Shown here piece by piece: positions 50,932-59,489 of a DNA stretch of 64,000 nt. Position 1 is the stretch's first letter; each line of letters starts with the position of its first letter. Location: positions 1,922,001 to 1,986,000 of the forward strand of contig NZ_CP084090.1 of the NCBI RefSeq assembly GCF_020217425.1. Reading direction: 5' to 3'. This stretch comes from Halomicrobium urmianum. GTDB taxonomy: Archaea; Halobacteriota; Halobacteria; Halobacteriales; Haloarculaceae. The position numbers and the translations under genes were made by a program. The notes under the pieces are model-generated. The model made no database searches. It saw nothing but the letters and a program-made list of their open reading frames with translations, and had not been told where the DNA came from.

Positions 50932-51930
50932 TCAGGCCAGTTCGAGCAGTGCTTCGGGCGGGTCGCCCGGGAGTTCGTTGCGGTCGTGGGACGCCTCGAA
51001 GTCCGGGTCGGGGCCCATCGGGACGATCCGCTTCGGGCTGACGTCGGGGTGGGTCGTGTAGTAGTGCTCCTTGATGTGGTCCATGTTTACCGTCTCGCCG
51101 AAGCCCGGCGTCCCGTAGAGGTCCCGGAGGTACGGCCAGAGGTTGTCGTACTCCCGGACGAACTGGTGGTTGCACATGAAATGCGTGTGGTACACCTCGT
51201 CGAAGCGCACCAGCGTCGTGAACATGGCGACGTCCGCCTCCGTCGGGCGGTCGCCGGCGAGGTAGCGCCGGTCGGCCAGCACGTCGTCCCAGTGGTCGAG
51301 CGCGTCGAACAGTTCCGTGACGGCGCGGTCGTAGGCCTCCTGCGAGTCGGCGAAGCCGGTCCGGTAGACGCCGTTGTTGATCGGCTCGTAGATGTCGTCG
51401 ACGATCCGGTCGACCTCGTCCCGGTAGCCCTCGGGGTAGAGGTCGACGTCGCGCTCGGCGACGCCGTTCATCTCGGTGTCCAGCATCCGCATGATCTCCT
51501 CGGACTCGTTGTTGACGATGGTCTCCTCCTGTCTGTCCCACAGCACCGGCACGGTGACGCGGCCGGTCATGTCGGGGTCGGCCTCCTGGTACACCTCGCG
51601 GAGGTAGTCGGCGCCATTGACGGTGTCCTGGGTACAGCTCTCCTTCTCGGGGGCGAACTGCCAGCCGTCGTCGTCGCGGTAGGGGTCGACGACGTTCACC
51701 GAAATCGCGTCCTCGAGGCCCTTGATCGCCCGCGTGATGAGGGTCCGGTGGGCCCACGGGCAGGCGTAGGAGACGTAGAGGTGATACCGGCCCGCCTCGG
51801 GCTGGAAGCGCGCGTCCGGGTCGTCCTCGATTCGATCCCGGAAGCTCGTCGTCTGGCGTTCGAACTCGCCCTCCTCGTTCGTCGTCTGATAGACGTCCGT
51901 CCGCCACTCGCCGTCCACGAGCATGTTCAT
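50932..51930 (-). CDS. glutathionyl-hydroquinone-reductase-like (Xi-class GST) protein
   Basis: 332 residues of the ECM4/YqjG type. The catalytic Cys is in SYACPWAHRTLI (about residues 54-65), with the Xi-class WQFAPEKESC region and DLYPEGYRDEVDRI further on. The C-terminal helical domain holds YLAGDRPTEADVAMFTTLVRFDEVYHTHF, typical of the class. The usual reaction removes glutathione from quinones; haloarchaea make gamma-glutamylcysteine instead, so that is the likely thiol partner. TGTTTATCT lies about 29 nt upstream of the ATG at 51930, which supports this start over the longer frame. Confidence 0.88.
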   Translation of the reverse strand: MNMLVDGEWRTDVYQTTNEEGEFERQTTSFRDRIEDDPDARFQPEAGRYHLYVSYACPWAHRTLITRAIKGLEDAISVNVVDPYRDDDGWQFAPEKESCTQDTVNGADYLREVYQEADPDMTGRVTVPVLWDRQEETIVNNESEEIMRMLDTEMNGVAERDVDLYPEGYRDEVDRIVDDIYEPINNGVYRTGFADSQEAYDRAVTELFDALDHWDDVLADRRYLAGDRPTEADVAMFTTLVRFDEVYHTHFMCNHQFVREYDNLWPYLRDLYGTPGFGETVNMDHIKEHYYTTHPDVSPKRIVPMGPDPDFEASHDRNELPGDPPEALLELA

Positions 51931-52114
51931 GGTGTCCACGGCTAGGCGCTGGACGGAGATAAACACCCCAGCGAGGTAACCCCAGTGTCACCGGACCGAG
52001 CGCGAGGCGACGGGATTCGACCGCTCGGACCCGGAGTGACACGCCCTCGCACGGCCGGTCGCGGCTTCGACGGGTTTATTTGGTCGCTCGGCCTGGTCTT
52101 TTCCAAGAGTATCC

Positions 52115-52645
52115 ATGTCGGACAAGCCAGCCTCGATGTACCGGGAAATCGACAAGCCCGCGTACACCCGACGGGAGTACATCACGGGCATTCCCGGTTC
52201 CAAGATCGCACAGCACAAGATGGGGGACAAGGAGACCGACCCCGAGGACTACCCGGTCCAGATCAGCCTCATCGTCGAGGAGGAGGTCCAGATCCGCCAC
52301 GGCTCACTGGAGGCCTCGCGCCTCTCGGCCAACCGCCACCTGATCAAGGAACTCGGCGAGGGCAACTACAAGATGGTCCTCCGGAAGTTCCCCCACCAGG
52401 TCATCCGGGAGAACAAGCAGGCGACCGGCGCCGGCGCCGACCGTGTCTCCGACGGGATGCGACAGGCCTTCGGCAAGATCGTCGGCACCGCCGCCAGGAT
52501 CGACGCCAACGAGCGCCTCTTCACGGCCTACTGCGACGTGGACCAGGCCGACGCCGTCAAGGAGGCGTTCCGCCGCGCCTACAACAAGATCACGCCCCCG
52601 TGCCGGATCAAGGTCGAGCGGGGAGAAGAGCTCCTGATTGCGTAA
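52115..52645 (+). CDS. rpl10e: 50S ribosomal protein L10e (uL16 family)
   Basis: 176 residues with the full archaeal L10e pattern: [19 protein letters not shown] near residue 20-38, LVLRK-like [16 protein letters not shown] in the middle and [12 protein letters not shown]. It sits at the peptidyl-transferase side of the large subunit and takes part in tRNA placement. Length is normal. GTTTATTTGG and TCTTTTCC sequences within 45 nt upstream are the promoter candidates. Divergent from the GST-like gene. Confidence 0.97.
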   Translation: MSDKPASMYREIDKPAYTRREYITGIPGSKIAQHKMGDKETDPEDYPVQISLIVEEEVQIRHGSLEASRLSANRHLIKELGEGNYKMVLRKFPHQVIRENKQATGAGADRVSDGMRQAFGKIVGTAARIDANERLFTAYCDVDQADAVKEAFRRAYNKITPPCRIKVERGEELLIA

Positions 52646-52722
52646 GTCAATCAGAACTCCCCTTCTCACGCGCTGATCGCCGAGCGATAGCTATTCGCGT
52701 CGGCCGGCTACGGCGATTTCCG

Positions 52723-52803
52723 GTGTTCTCGGCGGCCTGGCGCCGTTTCACGTTTTACCTCGGCGCGGCGTACGCGGGGCTGACTCGCGAGGGGTCCGAG
52801 TAG
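52723..52803 (+). CDS. possible 26-residue peptide
   Basis: A GTG-started frame encodes an aromatic, amphipathic peptide with YLGAAYAGLTREG near its end, then stops at 52803. ATAGCTATT lies about 27 nt upstream of the GTG, as expected for a leaderless transcript. The composition is unlike the usual Arg/Ser/Pro shadows. The frame stays open upstream without a better start. Evidence is thin; I list it so that it is not lost. Confidence 0.28.
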   Translation: MFSAAWRRFTFYLGAAYAGLTREGSE

Positions 52804-52849
52804 GCCGGCGAGCGGATGACCTTTGTATCGGTCGTTCTAACTCTGCGGC

Positions 52850-53713
52850 ATGCTCCGCCTGGCGGTGGCGACCGACGCGGCGACTTTCGAGCGGATGCGT
52901 GAGCCGCTGAGCGAGCGCGGGATCGAGGTCGACTACGTCGAGACCGCGGAGCGGACGCTCCCGCTCGACGGGTCGGCCTTCGGCGAGTACGACGTCGGGT
53001 TCGTGTTCCCGCCGCGGCTGGCGGAGGGCGGCGTGGCCGACGCGCTACTCGACGTCCCCTGGGTGAACGGCCGAGAGGCGGTCCTGCGGTCCCGGCACAA
53101 GGGCGAGGCGCTGGCGCGCCTGGGGCGAGCGGACGTCCCGACGCCGGAGACAGTGGTCGTCTCCAACCCCGTCGACGAGGCCGACCTCCGGGACGCCTTC
53201 CGGCGGTTCGATCCGCCGGTCGTCGTCAAGCCCAACGCGACGACGCGAGGCGTCGGCGTGGCGAAGGCCGCCGATCTGGACTCCTTCCTCGGCGTCTGCG
53301 ACTACCTCGACCTGGTCCACGACTACCGGGCCACGGGCGATCAGTCCTTCCTCGTTCAGGAGTTCCTCCCCGAGGCCCGCGACTACCGCGCGATGGTGCT
53401 GGACGGCCAGTACGTCGGTGCGGTCGAGCGCCGCCTCCCCGACGAGGCTCTCGCCGAGGGCCGGTGGAAGCACAACGTCCACCGCGGTGCCGAGGCGACG
53501 GGCGTCGACCTCGACCCCGATCTGCGTCGCCTCACCGAGCTGACCGCCGCGGCGCTCGACGTCGACTTCCTCGGCGTCGACCTGCTGGTCACCGACGACC
53601 GCGCGGTGGTCAACGAGACCAACGCGCGCCCGACTATCGACAGCGCGACGAAGTACGCGGACGGGTTCTGGGACGATCTGGCAGCGCTGATCCGCGAGAC
53701 GGCGGAACGCTGA
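52850..53713 (+). CDS. RimK-like ATP-grasp ligase
   Basis: 287 residues. The ATP-grasp core shows VVVKPNATTRGVGVAKA (about 123-139), VQEFLPEARDYRAMVLDG (about 169-186) and the metal-binding NETNARP (about 261-267). The RimK branch joins Glu or another amino acid to a carboxylate on proteins or cofactors (ribosomal S6, F420, lysine carrier). The substrate here is not evident. It starts soon after the L10e region, on the same strand, and TTTGTATCG upstream may be the TATA element. Confidence 0.86.
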   Translation: MLRLAVATDAATFERMREPLSERGIEVDYVETAERTLPLDGSAFGEYDVGFVFPPRLAEGGVADALLDVPWVNGREAVLRSRHKGEALARLGRADVPTPETVVVSNPVDEADLRDAFRRFDPPVVVKPNATTRGVGVAKAADLDSFLGVCDYLDLVHDYRATGDQSFLVQEFLPEARDYRAMVLDGQYVGAVERRLPDEALAEGRWKHNVHRGAEATGVDLDPDLRRLTELTAAALDVDFLGVDLLVTDDRAVVNETNARPTIDSATKYADGFWDDLAALIRETAER

Positions 53714-53772
53714 GCTTCGGGACGCCGATGGTCAGGAAATCTGATATATACCAGGCGACCGTCACCGGGAGT

Positions 53773-54171
53773 ATGGACGGCGATTCGGACCACGCGTCCG
53801 TCGGCAACTCCAGGCTCCACTCGGCGACCTGCCGGGACTGCGGGAAGCGGATCAGCGACCGCACCGTGCGCTGCCCGGCGTGCGGCGTTCGGCGGCGGGC
53901 GTCGCCGAAGTCGTCGCTGCTCGCGCCGATCGAGTCGAACGCGGTGATCGTGGCGTGCTGTCTCTCCGCGTTCTTTCCCGGACTGGGTCACCTCTCCCTC
54001 CGGGAGTTCGGCCGCGGGGCCGGATTCGCGCTCGCGGGTGCTCTCGTCCTCGCGGTGCCGTTCGCCGCCGGGTTCGCCTCCGTCTTCGCGATACCCGTCG
54101 CGTTCGCCCTGTGGCTGTCCGCACTCTACGACGCGTACACGCGGGCGGACGGGGCGGCCGCTGGCAAGTAA
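53773..54171 (+). CDS. zinc-ribbon membrane protein, first of a pair
   Basis: 132 residues. An N-terminal zinc ribbon (TCRDCGKRISDRTVRCPACG, Cys at four positions) is followed by two or three membrane helices: ACCLSAFFPGLGHLSLREFG, GAGFALAGALVLAVPFAAGF, and a final helix ending WLSALYDAYTRAD. The SAFFPGLGH and YDAYTRA motifs recur in the next gene. GATATATACC about 25 nt before the ATG fixes the start. Function unknown. Confidence 0.8.
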   Translation: MDGDSDHASVGNSRLHSATCRDCGKRISDRTVRCPACGVRRRASPKSSLLAPIESNAVIVACCLSAFFPGLGHLSLREFGRGAGFALAGALVLAVPFAAGFASVFAIPVAFALWLSALYDAYTRADGAAAGK

Positions 54172-54244
54172 GCCGCAGCGGTGCGGACGGAAGTGGACCC
54201 GCAGTGGCGACAACGCTTAGTCGCCTCCGGGCGTCCATCCCTGT

Positions 54245-54721
54245 ATGTCAGAGCCATCGGCGTCGTCGGACCGCGAACCCGGTCCCGACGAGGTGTACTG
54301 CCGGAACTGCGGGTCGATCATCAGCGAGCGGGCCGAGATCTGCCCGGAGTGCGGCGTCCGCCAGCAGCCGCCGCCGCAGTCGCCGATCGAGTCGACGGTC
54401 GACTCGGCGCTGGAGGGCGGTAACCCCGTCGTCGCGGCCATCCTCTCCGCGCTGTTCCCCGGCCTCGGACAGATCTACAACCGGGAACTGATGCGGGGCA
54501 TCGCGTTCATCGTCGGAGCGCTGCTCGCGATGGGGTCGACCATGATCCTCGTAGGCTTCCTGCTGTACCCGGCGATCTGGGTGTACTCGATCTACGACGC
54601 GTACACGCGCGCCGAGCGCGGCCCCGACCAGCGCCGCACGGACGACGTGGCCGCGCCTGACCGGCAGCGGCCCGGTGCGCGCGACGAGCGGGACACGACG
54701 AGCGGCGACTGGGACGAGTGA
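54245..54721 (+). CDS. zinc-ribbon membrane protein, second of a pair
   Basis: 158 residues, paralogue of the preceding gene: YCRNCGSIISERAEICPECG forms the zinc ribbon, then ALFPGLGQIYNRELMRGIAF, a second helix and IYDAYTRAE. The tail is charged and Arg/Asp-rich. The spacing of the membrane segments resembles the TM2/DUF5683 type of small membrane protein in which two helices bracket a short turn. Both genes are on the plus strand, 73 nt apart. Confidence 0.82.
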   Translation: MSEPSASSDREPGPDEVYCRNCGSIISERAEICPECGVRQQPPPQSPIESTVDSALEGGNPVVAAILSALFPGLGQIYNRELMRGIAFIVGALLAMGSTMILVGFLLYPAIWVYSIYDAYTRAERGPDQRRTDDVAAPDRQRPGARDERDTTSGDWDE

Positions 54722-54767
54722 TCTGAGCCGGCCGTGGACTGAAACCGTTGGCGTCCCAACAGTTCGT

Positions 54768-55469
54768 ATGAGCGATCCCGACCGCGGGCCGAACGTCGAC
54801 CCGGAGGCAGTCCTGACCGTCTTCGAGGAGATGGACGGGCCGCTGTACGCCTGGGAGGTCGCCGACCAGTTGTCCGTGACGGAGGACGACGTCAGGGTCC
54901 AGCTGGACGACATGGCGGAGCGGGGGCTCGTCGAGGGCGACGACGACTTCGCTCCGGGGCAGGTGTGGCGGCTGGGCGACGACGACTCCGCGGGGGCAGC
55001 GAGCGGAGGTTCGTCGGACTCGTCCGACGGCGTCGACGCCGACCCCGACGACGAGGAGACGGTGACGGAGACTGAGGCCCAGGCGGTCGAGACGGGCGCG
55101 GAGACGGGCGCACGCGAGGCCGAGACGGTCGACTCGCCGCCGCCGGGCCCCCAGGAGGAGGACGTCCTCGAGTACGAGCCGCCGACGTCGGCCATCGAGG
55201 CGTTCGACCCGCCGGGGACGCCCGACCAGGCTGAACTGCGGCGCGAGGCGCTGCGGCACGCCTACGCTTACGTGCGCGACCGGGGGCAGGCGGGTCGCGA
55301 GCAACTGGTTGCCGACGTCTTCCCGGTGGCGCAGGGCGCCTACGACTCCCCCGACGCCGGCTGGTGGTCGGAGGTCGTCGAGCCGGGGCTGGCGTCGATC
55401 CCGGGCGTCGAGCGCGCGGGCGAGGAGTTCTCGTACGTCGGGCGGAGCGAGTACGCGCCCGAGGAGTAG
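54768..55469 (+). CDS. winged-helix regulator-like protein with C-terminal unassigned domain
   Basis: 233 residues. The N-terminal 65 residues form a winged helix: AVLTVFEEMDGPLYAWEVAD, LSVTEDDVRVQLDDMAERGL, ending VWRLGDDD. A Ser/Asp/Glu-rich linker of about 65 residues follows. The last 80 residues (ALRHAYAYVRDRGQAGREQL, FVAQ-like FPVAQGAYDSPDAGWW) form a helical domain that I do not recognise. It probably binds DNA or interacts with a protein. The start at 54768 is taken because the upstream extension is Arg/Thr-rich. Confidence 0.78.
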   Translation: MSDPDRGPNVDPEAVLTVFEEMDGPLYAWEVADQLSVTEDDVRVQLDDMAERGLVEGDDDFAPGQVWRLGDDDSAGAASGGSSDSSDGVDADPDDEETVTETEAQAVETGAETGAREAETVDSPPPGPQEEDVLEYEPPTSAIEAFDPPGTPDQAELRREALRHAYAYVRDRGQAGREQLVADVFPVAQGAYDSPDAGWWSEVVEPGLASIPGVERAGEEFSYVGRSEYAPEE

Positions 55470-55593
55470 CGAGGTTCTGAGCGCAGCGAGCGGCCTCGAT
55501 CCGAGCGGCCTCGTGCCGGCGACGGCGCAGTCGCAGGTTCGGACGACGCTGGAGAGTGAAAGAAGTAGAGAAGCCCGTCCCGAGCGCGAACCG

Positions 55594-55989
55594 CTAGTCC
55601 AGACGGATGTCGTTGGCGTCCTCGGCGCGGTCGAAGGTGACCTCGAGGATGCCGTTGTTGTACGTCGCGCTCGCGGAGTGTTCGTCGACGCTGGTCGGCA
55701 GGGACAGTCGCTCGCTGTACTGCCGCTGCGTCGCGGTCGCGTCGAGGGTCAGTACCTTGCCGTCGCACTTCAGGTCGATGTCTTCCTTGTCTACGCCCGG
55801 CACGTCGGCGACGACCCGAACCTCGTCGTCCGTCTCGTGGACGTCCAGGTGGATGTCGCTCGTCGGCTCCGGCCCACTCCCGCCGCGTTCGATGTGGACG
55901 TCCCCGTTCGCGCCCATCACGTCGTTCATCATCCGCTCCAGCTCCCGGAAGAACTCGTCGAAGGGGTCGTCGCGGTCGTCACCTCTCAT
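55594..55989 (-). CDS. small heat-shock protein, Hsp20 family
   Basis: 131 residues. A short N-terminal helix (PFDEFFRELERMMNDVM) precedes the alpha-crystallin domain (about 43-130): DIHLDVHETDDEVRVVADVP, GVDKEDIDLKCDGKVLTLD and the A-x-x-x-N-G-I-L motif as ATYNNGILEVTF. It lacks a C-terminal I-x-I tail. It would hold unfolding proteins. Convergent with the winged-helix gene. Confidence 0.93.
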   Translation of the reverse strand: MRGDDRDDPFDEFFRELERMMNDVMGANGDVHIERGGSGPEPTSDIHLDVHETDDEVRVVADVPGVDKEDIDLKCDGKVLTLDATATQRQYSERLSLPTSVDEHSASATYNNGILEVTFDRAEDANDIRLD

Positions 55990-56164
55990 CCTGAACGGGC
56001 CTATGACCAGCCCACGGAATAAACCTTCGGGCGCGGTAACCTCGGCTTACGGCGGCCGGATCGGCGTCAGATGGTTTTCGATTTTGAACGATAATGATTT
56101 TTCTCACTCGTTCTGTGGGCACTTCGTAAACACTTTACTCGTGCTGACTGGCCTTCTAGTCGGT

Positions 56165-57175
56165 ATGAGCAGCGATCCCGTTCGCGTCGGTCTCAACGGC
56201 TTCGGGCGCATCGGCCGGAACGTCTTCCGTGCCTCTCTCGACAGCGACGCCGTCGAGATCGTCGGCATCAACGACGTCATGGAGGACGAGGAGTTCGAGT
56301 ACCTCGCGAAGTACGACTCGGTCATGGGTCGCCTGGACGGAGTCGCCCTTGAGGAGGGGACCCTCACCGTCGAGGGGACCGACTTCGAGGCCGGTGTCTT
56401 CCACGAGACGGACCCGACCCAGCTCCCCTGGGAGGAACTCGACGTCGACGTGGCCTTCGAGGCGACCGGCATCTTCCGGACGAAGGAGGACGCCAGCCAG
56501 CACCTCGACGCCGGCGCCGACAAGGTGGTCATCTCCGCGCCGCCGAAAGGCGACGAGCCCGTCAAGCAGCTCGTCTACGGCGTCAACCACGACGAGTACG
56601 ACGGCGAGGACGTCGTCTCCAACGCCTCCTGTACGACCAACTCCGTCACGCCCGTCGCCAAGGTGCTCCACGAGGAGTTCGGCATCGAGTCCGGACAGCT
56701 GACGACCGTCCACGCCTACACGGGCACCCAGAACCTCGTCGACGGCCCCAACAGCAAGCCCCGCCGTCGCCGCGCCGCCGCGGAGAACATCATTCCCACG
56801 TCCACGGGCGCCGCCCAGGCCGCCACCGAGGTCCTGCCCGAACTCGAGGGCAAACTCGACGGCATGGCCATGCGCGTCCCCGTCCCCGACGGCTCCATCA
56901 CGGAACTGGTCGTCGAGCTCGAGGAGGACGTCACCGAAGGCGACGTCAACGCAGCCTTCGAGGAGGCCGCCGCGGGCGAACTGGAGGGCGTGCTGGGCGT
57001 CACCGACGACGAGATCGTCTCCCGCGACGTGCTCGGCCAGCCCTACTCGACGCTGGTCGACCTCGAGAACACCAACGTGGTCGGCGGCCTGACGAAGGTC
57101 CTGACCTGGTACGACAACGAGTACGGCTTCGCCAACCGGATGCTCGACGTCGGCGAGTACGTCGCCGAGAACTGA
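56165..57175 (+). CDS. gapI: glyceraldehyde-3-phosphate dehydrogenase, bacterial type I
   Basis: 336-residue phosphorylating GAPDH of the bacterial class. LNGFGRIGRNV begins the NAD-binding fold and GINDV supplies the Asp that favours NAD. SNASCTTNSVTP contains the catalytic Cys 156, and TVHAYTGTQNLVDGP and the C-terminal WYDNEYGFANRM are diagnostic. In haloarchaea the bacterial-type enzyme works in glycolysis and the archaeal-type gapII (also here) in gluconeogenesis, as I recall from Haloferax. pgk follows 125 nt downstream on the same strand. CTTTACTCG (about 56133) is a probable TATA box. Confidence 0.96.
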   Translation: MSSDPVRVGLNGFGRIGRNVFRASLDSDAVEIVGINDVMEDEEFEYLAKYDSVMGRLDGVALEEGTLTVEGTDFEAGVFHETDPTQLPWEELDVDVAFEATGIFRTKEDASQHLDAGADKVVISAPPKGDEPVKQLVYGVNHDEYDGEDVVSNASCTTNSVTPVAKVLHEEFGIESGQLTTVHAYTGTQNLVDGPNSKPRRRRAAAENIIPTSTGAAQAATEVLPELEGKLDGMAMRVPVPDGSITELVVELEEDVTEGDVNAAFEEAAAGELEGVLGVTDDEIVSRDVLGQPYSTLVDLENTNVVGGLTKVLTWYDNEYGFANRMLDVGEYVAEN

Positions 57176-57300
57176 ACCGGTCCGTTCCGTCTAGGTTTCT
57201 TCACCGTCCGGTGTCGGACGATTCCGCCGCGCTCTCACATCTTACCGGACTCGGATCACGCGGTTTTTTCTCGGGGACGACCGTCGCTTCGACCAGACCT

Positions 57301-58512
57301 ATGGTTTCCTTCCAGACGCTCGACGACCTCGAGGACGGACAGCGCGTCCTCGCTCGCCTCGACCTGAACTCCCCGGTCGAGGACGGCGAGGTGCAGGACA
57401 ACCGGCGCTTCGAGCGCCACGCGGAGACGGTCCGGGAACTGGCAGACGCCGACCACCGCGTCGCCCTGATGGCCCACCAGGGCCGGCCCGGCCGGGACAC
57501 CTTCGTCTCGCTGGAGCAGCACGCAGACATCCTCGCGGACCACGCCGGGGTCGACGTCGGCTTCGTCGCCGACACCTTCGGCGACGAGGCGCTCGACGCC
57601 ATCGAGGGCCTGGAGGCGGGCGACGTCCTCCTGCTTGAGAACACCCGGATGTGCGACGAGGAACTGCCCGAGGAAGAGCCCGAGGTGAAGGCCGAGACCG
57701 ACTTCGTCCAGACGCTGGCGCCGGCGTTCGACGCCTACGTCAACGACGCCTACTCCGCGGCCCACCGCTCGCACGCCTCCCTCGTGGGCTTCCCGCTGGT
57801 CATGGACGCCTACGCCGGCCGCGTCATGGAGACGGAGTACGAGGCCAACACCACCATCGCCGAGAAGGAGTTCGACGGGCGAGTGACGATGGTCGTCGGC
57901 GGCACCAAGGCCACCGACGTCATCGACGTGATGACCGCGCTGGACGAGAAGGTCGACGACTTCCTGCTGGGCGGCATCGCCGGCGAGCTGTTCCTCCGGG
58001 CCGACGGGTACGCGGTCGGTCGCGACGTCGGCGACATGGACCTGTTCGACGAGCAGTGGGAGGCCAACCAGGACAAGATCGAGTCGATGCTCGCCGAGCA
58101 CCGCGACCAGATCACCCTGGCCGTGGACCTGGCTTACGAGGACGACGAGGGCGACCGCGCAGAGGTCGCCGTCGAGGACATCGAGGAGAAGGACACGGGC
58201 TACCTCGACGTCGGCAGCGAGACAGTGATGACATACTCGCCGATCATCCGCGACTCAGAGGCCGTCTTCGTGAAGGGCGCGCTGGGCATGTTCGAGGACG
58301 AGCGCTTCTCCGTCGGCACCGTCGGGGCCCTCGAGGCCATCGCCGAGACCGACTGCTTCTCCGTGGTCGGCGGCGGCGACACCTCCCGCGCGATCGAGAT
58401 GTACGGCATGAGCGAAGCGGAGTTCGACCACGTCTCCATCGCCGGCGGCGCCTACATCCGCGCGCTGACCGGCGAGTCGCTGGTCGGCGTCGACGTGCTC
58501 CTGCAGGACTAG
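57301..58512 (+). CDS. pgk: phosphoglycerate kinase
   Basis: 403 residues. It transfers phosphate between 1,3-bisphosphoglycerate and ADP, directly after GAPDH. RLDLNSPVEDGEVQDNRRFE, MAHQGRPGRDTF, NDAYSAAHRSHAS and VVGGTKATDVIDV are the archaeal signature parts, and VVGGGDTSRAIE holds the nucleotide-binding loop. The ATG at 57301 is used because the longer frame upstream is Ser-rich and not conserved-looking. TTTTTTCTC lies about 35 nt upstream. A 17-nt gap separates it from the convergent 51-aa gene. Confidence 0.96.
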   Translation: MVSFQTLDDLEDGQRVLARLDLNSPVEDGEVQDNRRFERHAETVRELADADHRVALMAHQGRPGRDTFVSLEQHADILADHAGVDVGFVADTFGDEALDAIEGLEAGDVLLLENTRMCDEELPEEEPEVKAETDFVQTLAPAFDAYVNDAYSAAHRSHASLVGFPLVMDAYAGRVMETEYEANTTIAEKEFDGRVTMVVGGTKATDVIDVMTALDEKVDDFLLGGIAGELFLRADGYAVGRDVGDMDLFDEQWEANQDKIESMLAEHRDQITLAVDLAYEDDEGDRAEVAVEDIEEKDTGYLDVGSETVMTYSPIIRDSEAVFVKGALGMFEDERFSVGTVGALEAIAETDCFSVVGGGDTSRAIEMYGMSEAEFDHVSIAGGAYIRALTGESLVGVDVLLQD

Positions 58513-58529
58513 GATCGGCGTTCCAGATC

Positions 58530-58685
58530 TCAGTTGTTCTTCGTCCGACTGTGACGGACCGCCCAGTCGTCGCCCGACCGCTCCGCCCGAACGGGGCGGC
58601 CGTCGCGGCGCGGCTCGATGCGGGCGTGGCGGTCGTCCCAGTCGTCGGTGGTCTCGCCGTCTTCGCGACCCGAAGTGCGGGACAT
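58530..58685 (-). CDS. 51-residue charged protein under a TrmB-like promoter
   Basis: The peptide starts MSRTSGREDGETTDDWDDRH and continues with DGRPVRAERSGDDWAVRH to the stop at 58530. It is rich in Asp, Glu and Arg with two well-spaced Trp, as in real haloarchaeal proteins. Its promoter (58732-58757) copies that of gapII almost exactly, so it is probably expressed with gluconeogenesis. Position between pgk and a phosphoesterase fits a small conserved gene I vaguely remember in this neighbourhood of Haloferax. No domain is recognisable; a regulator or chaperone of the triose-phosphate enzymes is a guess. Confidence 0.6.
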   Translation of the reverse strand: MSRTSGREDGETTDDWDDRHARIEPRRDGRPVRAERSGDDWAVRHSRTKNN

Positions 58686-58731
58686 ACCCACCGATACGGC
58701 CCCGGCAACCTAATTCCTTGTGTTGGATATC

Positions 58732-58757
58732 GTAAAATACGTACTCGAATTAGAGTA
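58732..58757 (-). promoter_or_regulatory. TrmB-like operator and TATA box of the 51-aa gene
   Basis: On the minus strand: palindrome TACTC-N6-GAGTA (58742-58757), 2 nt, TATTTTAC (58732-58739), 12 nt, AAGGAATT (58712-58719), and about 27 nt to the ATG at 58685. The same four elements with the same spacings precede gapII. The palindrome can equally be written TACT-N7-GAGTA, the TrmB consensus in Halobacterium as I recall it. A site upstream of the TATA box suggests activation. Confidence 0.65.
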
Positions 58758-58859
58758 AATCCGCCGGACAGCAAGCGGTACTACGACCTATTGGAATCCG
58801 TATGCGACGGCGCGAGGGGACCGCCGGGATTCTTGGCGGTACCGGGCCAACGTCGGCAC

Positions 58860-59348
58860 ATGCTGATCGGCATCGTCTCGGACACGCACGACGACCTCGA
58901 CCTCGTCGAGGCGGCCGTCGACCGGTTCGAGTCCGCGGACGCCGACGCGGTGATCCACTGCGGCGACTTCGTGGCGCCGTTCTCGGCGGCCCCCTTCGAC
59001 GGCGGCTTCGACTTCTACGCGGTGCGGGGCAACAACGACGGCGAGTGGAGCCTCCAGCCGCAGATCGACGCGTTCGGACGGTACCTCGGCGAGCTGGGCG
59101 AACTGACCTTCGACGGTCAGGAGTTCGCCGTCTACCACGGCACCAGCGAGCCCATCGTCGACGCCCTCGTCGAGTGCGGCAGCTACGACTACGTGCTACA
59201 CGGGCACACCCACGAGCAGGTCCACGAGGAGCGCGACGGCACGGTCCGGATCAATCCCGGGGGCATCGCCATCCCGCCTGCGCCCGAGCCGGCGGAGATC
59301 GGCCTTCTGGACACAGGATCCGGTGAAATCGAGTTCGAGCGGCCATAG
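58860..59348 (+). CDS. calcineurin-like phosphoesterase (YfcE/MJ0936 type)
   Basis: 162 residues of the metal-dependent phosphodiesterase family. Metal motifs run in order: GIVSDTHDD (Asp and His), CGDFV (Asp), RGNNDGEW (Asn) and the distal HGHTHEQV (His pair). MJ0936 and YfcE cleave phosphodiesters; the natural substrate is unclear. It begins in the divergent region shared with the 51-aa gene and ends one base into a long inverted repeat. Confidence 0.92.
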   Translation: MLIGIVSDTHDDLDLVEAAVDRFESADADAVIHCGDFVAPFSAAPFDGGFDFYAVRGNNDGEWSLQPQIDAFGRYLGELGELTFDGQEFAVYHGTSEPIVDALVECGSYDYVLHGHTHEQVHEERDGTVRINPGGIAIPPAPEPAEIGLLDTGSGEIEFERP

Positions 59349-59488
59349 CGAGGAACCTCGTGGCTCGGATGTGGCCTCGCTCGGGTCGCTCCCGATCGCT
59401 ATTCGAGGACGTTCCCTGCGGTCACGACCGCGCGGCTCGCGTGTCGCTCGCGTTGCTCACTCCCGCTCGCCGTTTCGAGGTTCCTCGC
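59348..59488. repeat. 13-bp perfect inverted repeat between convergent genes
   Basis: GCGAGGAACCTCG (59348-59360) is repeated as exact complement at 59476-59488. The 115-nt interior carries GCTCGCGTTGCTCACTCC, a form of the dispersed GAGCG/GTGAGC motif. The left arm begins within the phosphoesterase stop and the right arm ends before the gapII stop at 59490. It may end both transcripts, or be a miniature element that settled between convergent genes. Confidence 0.65.
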
Positions 59489-59489
59489 C

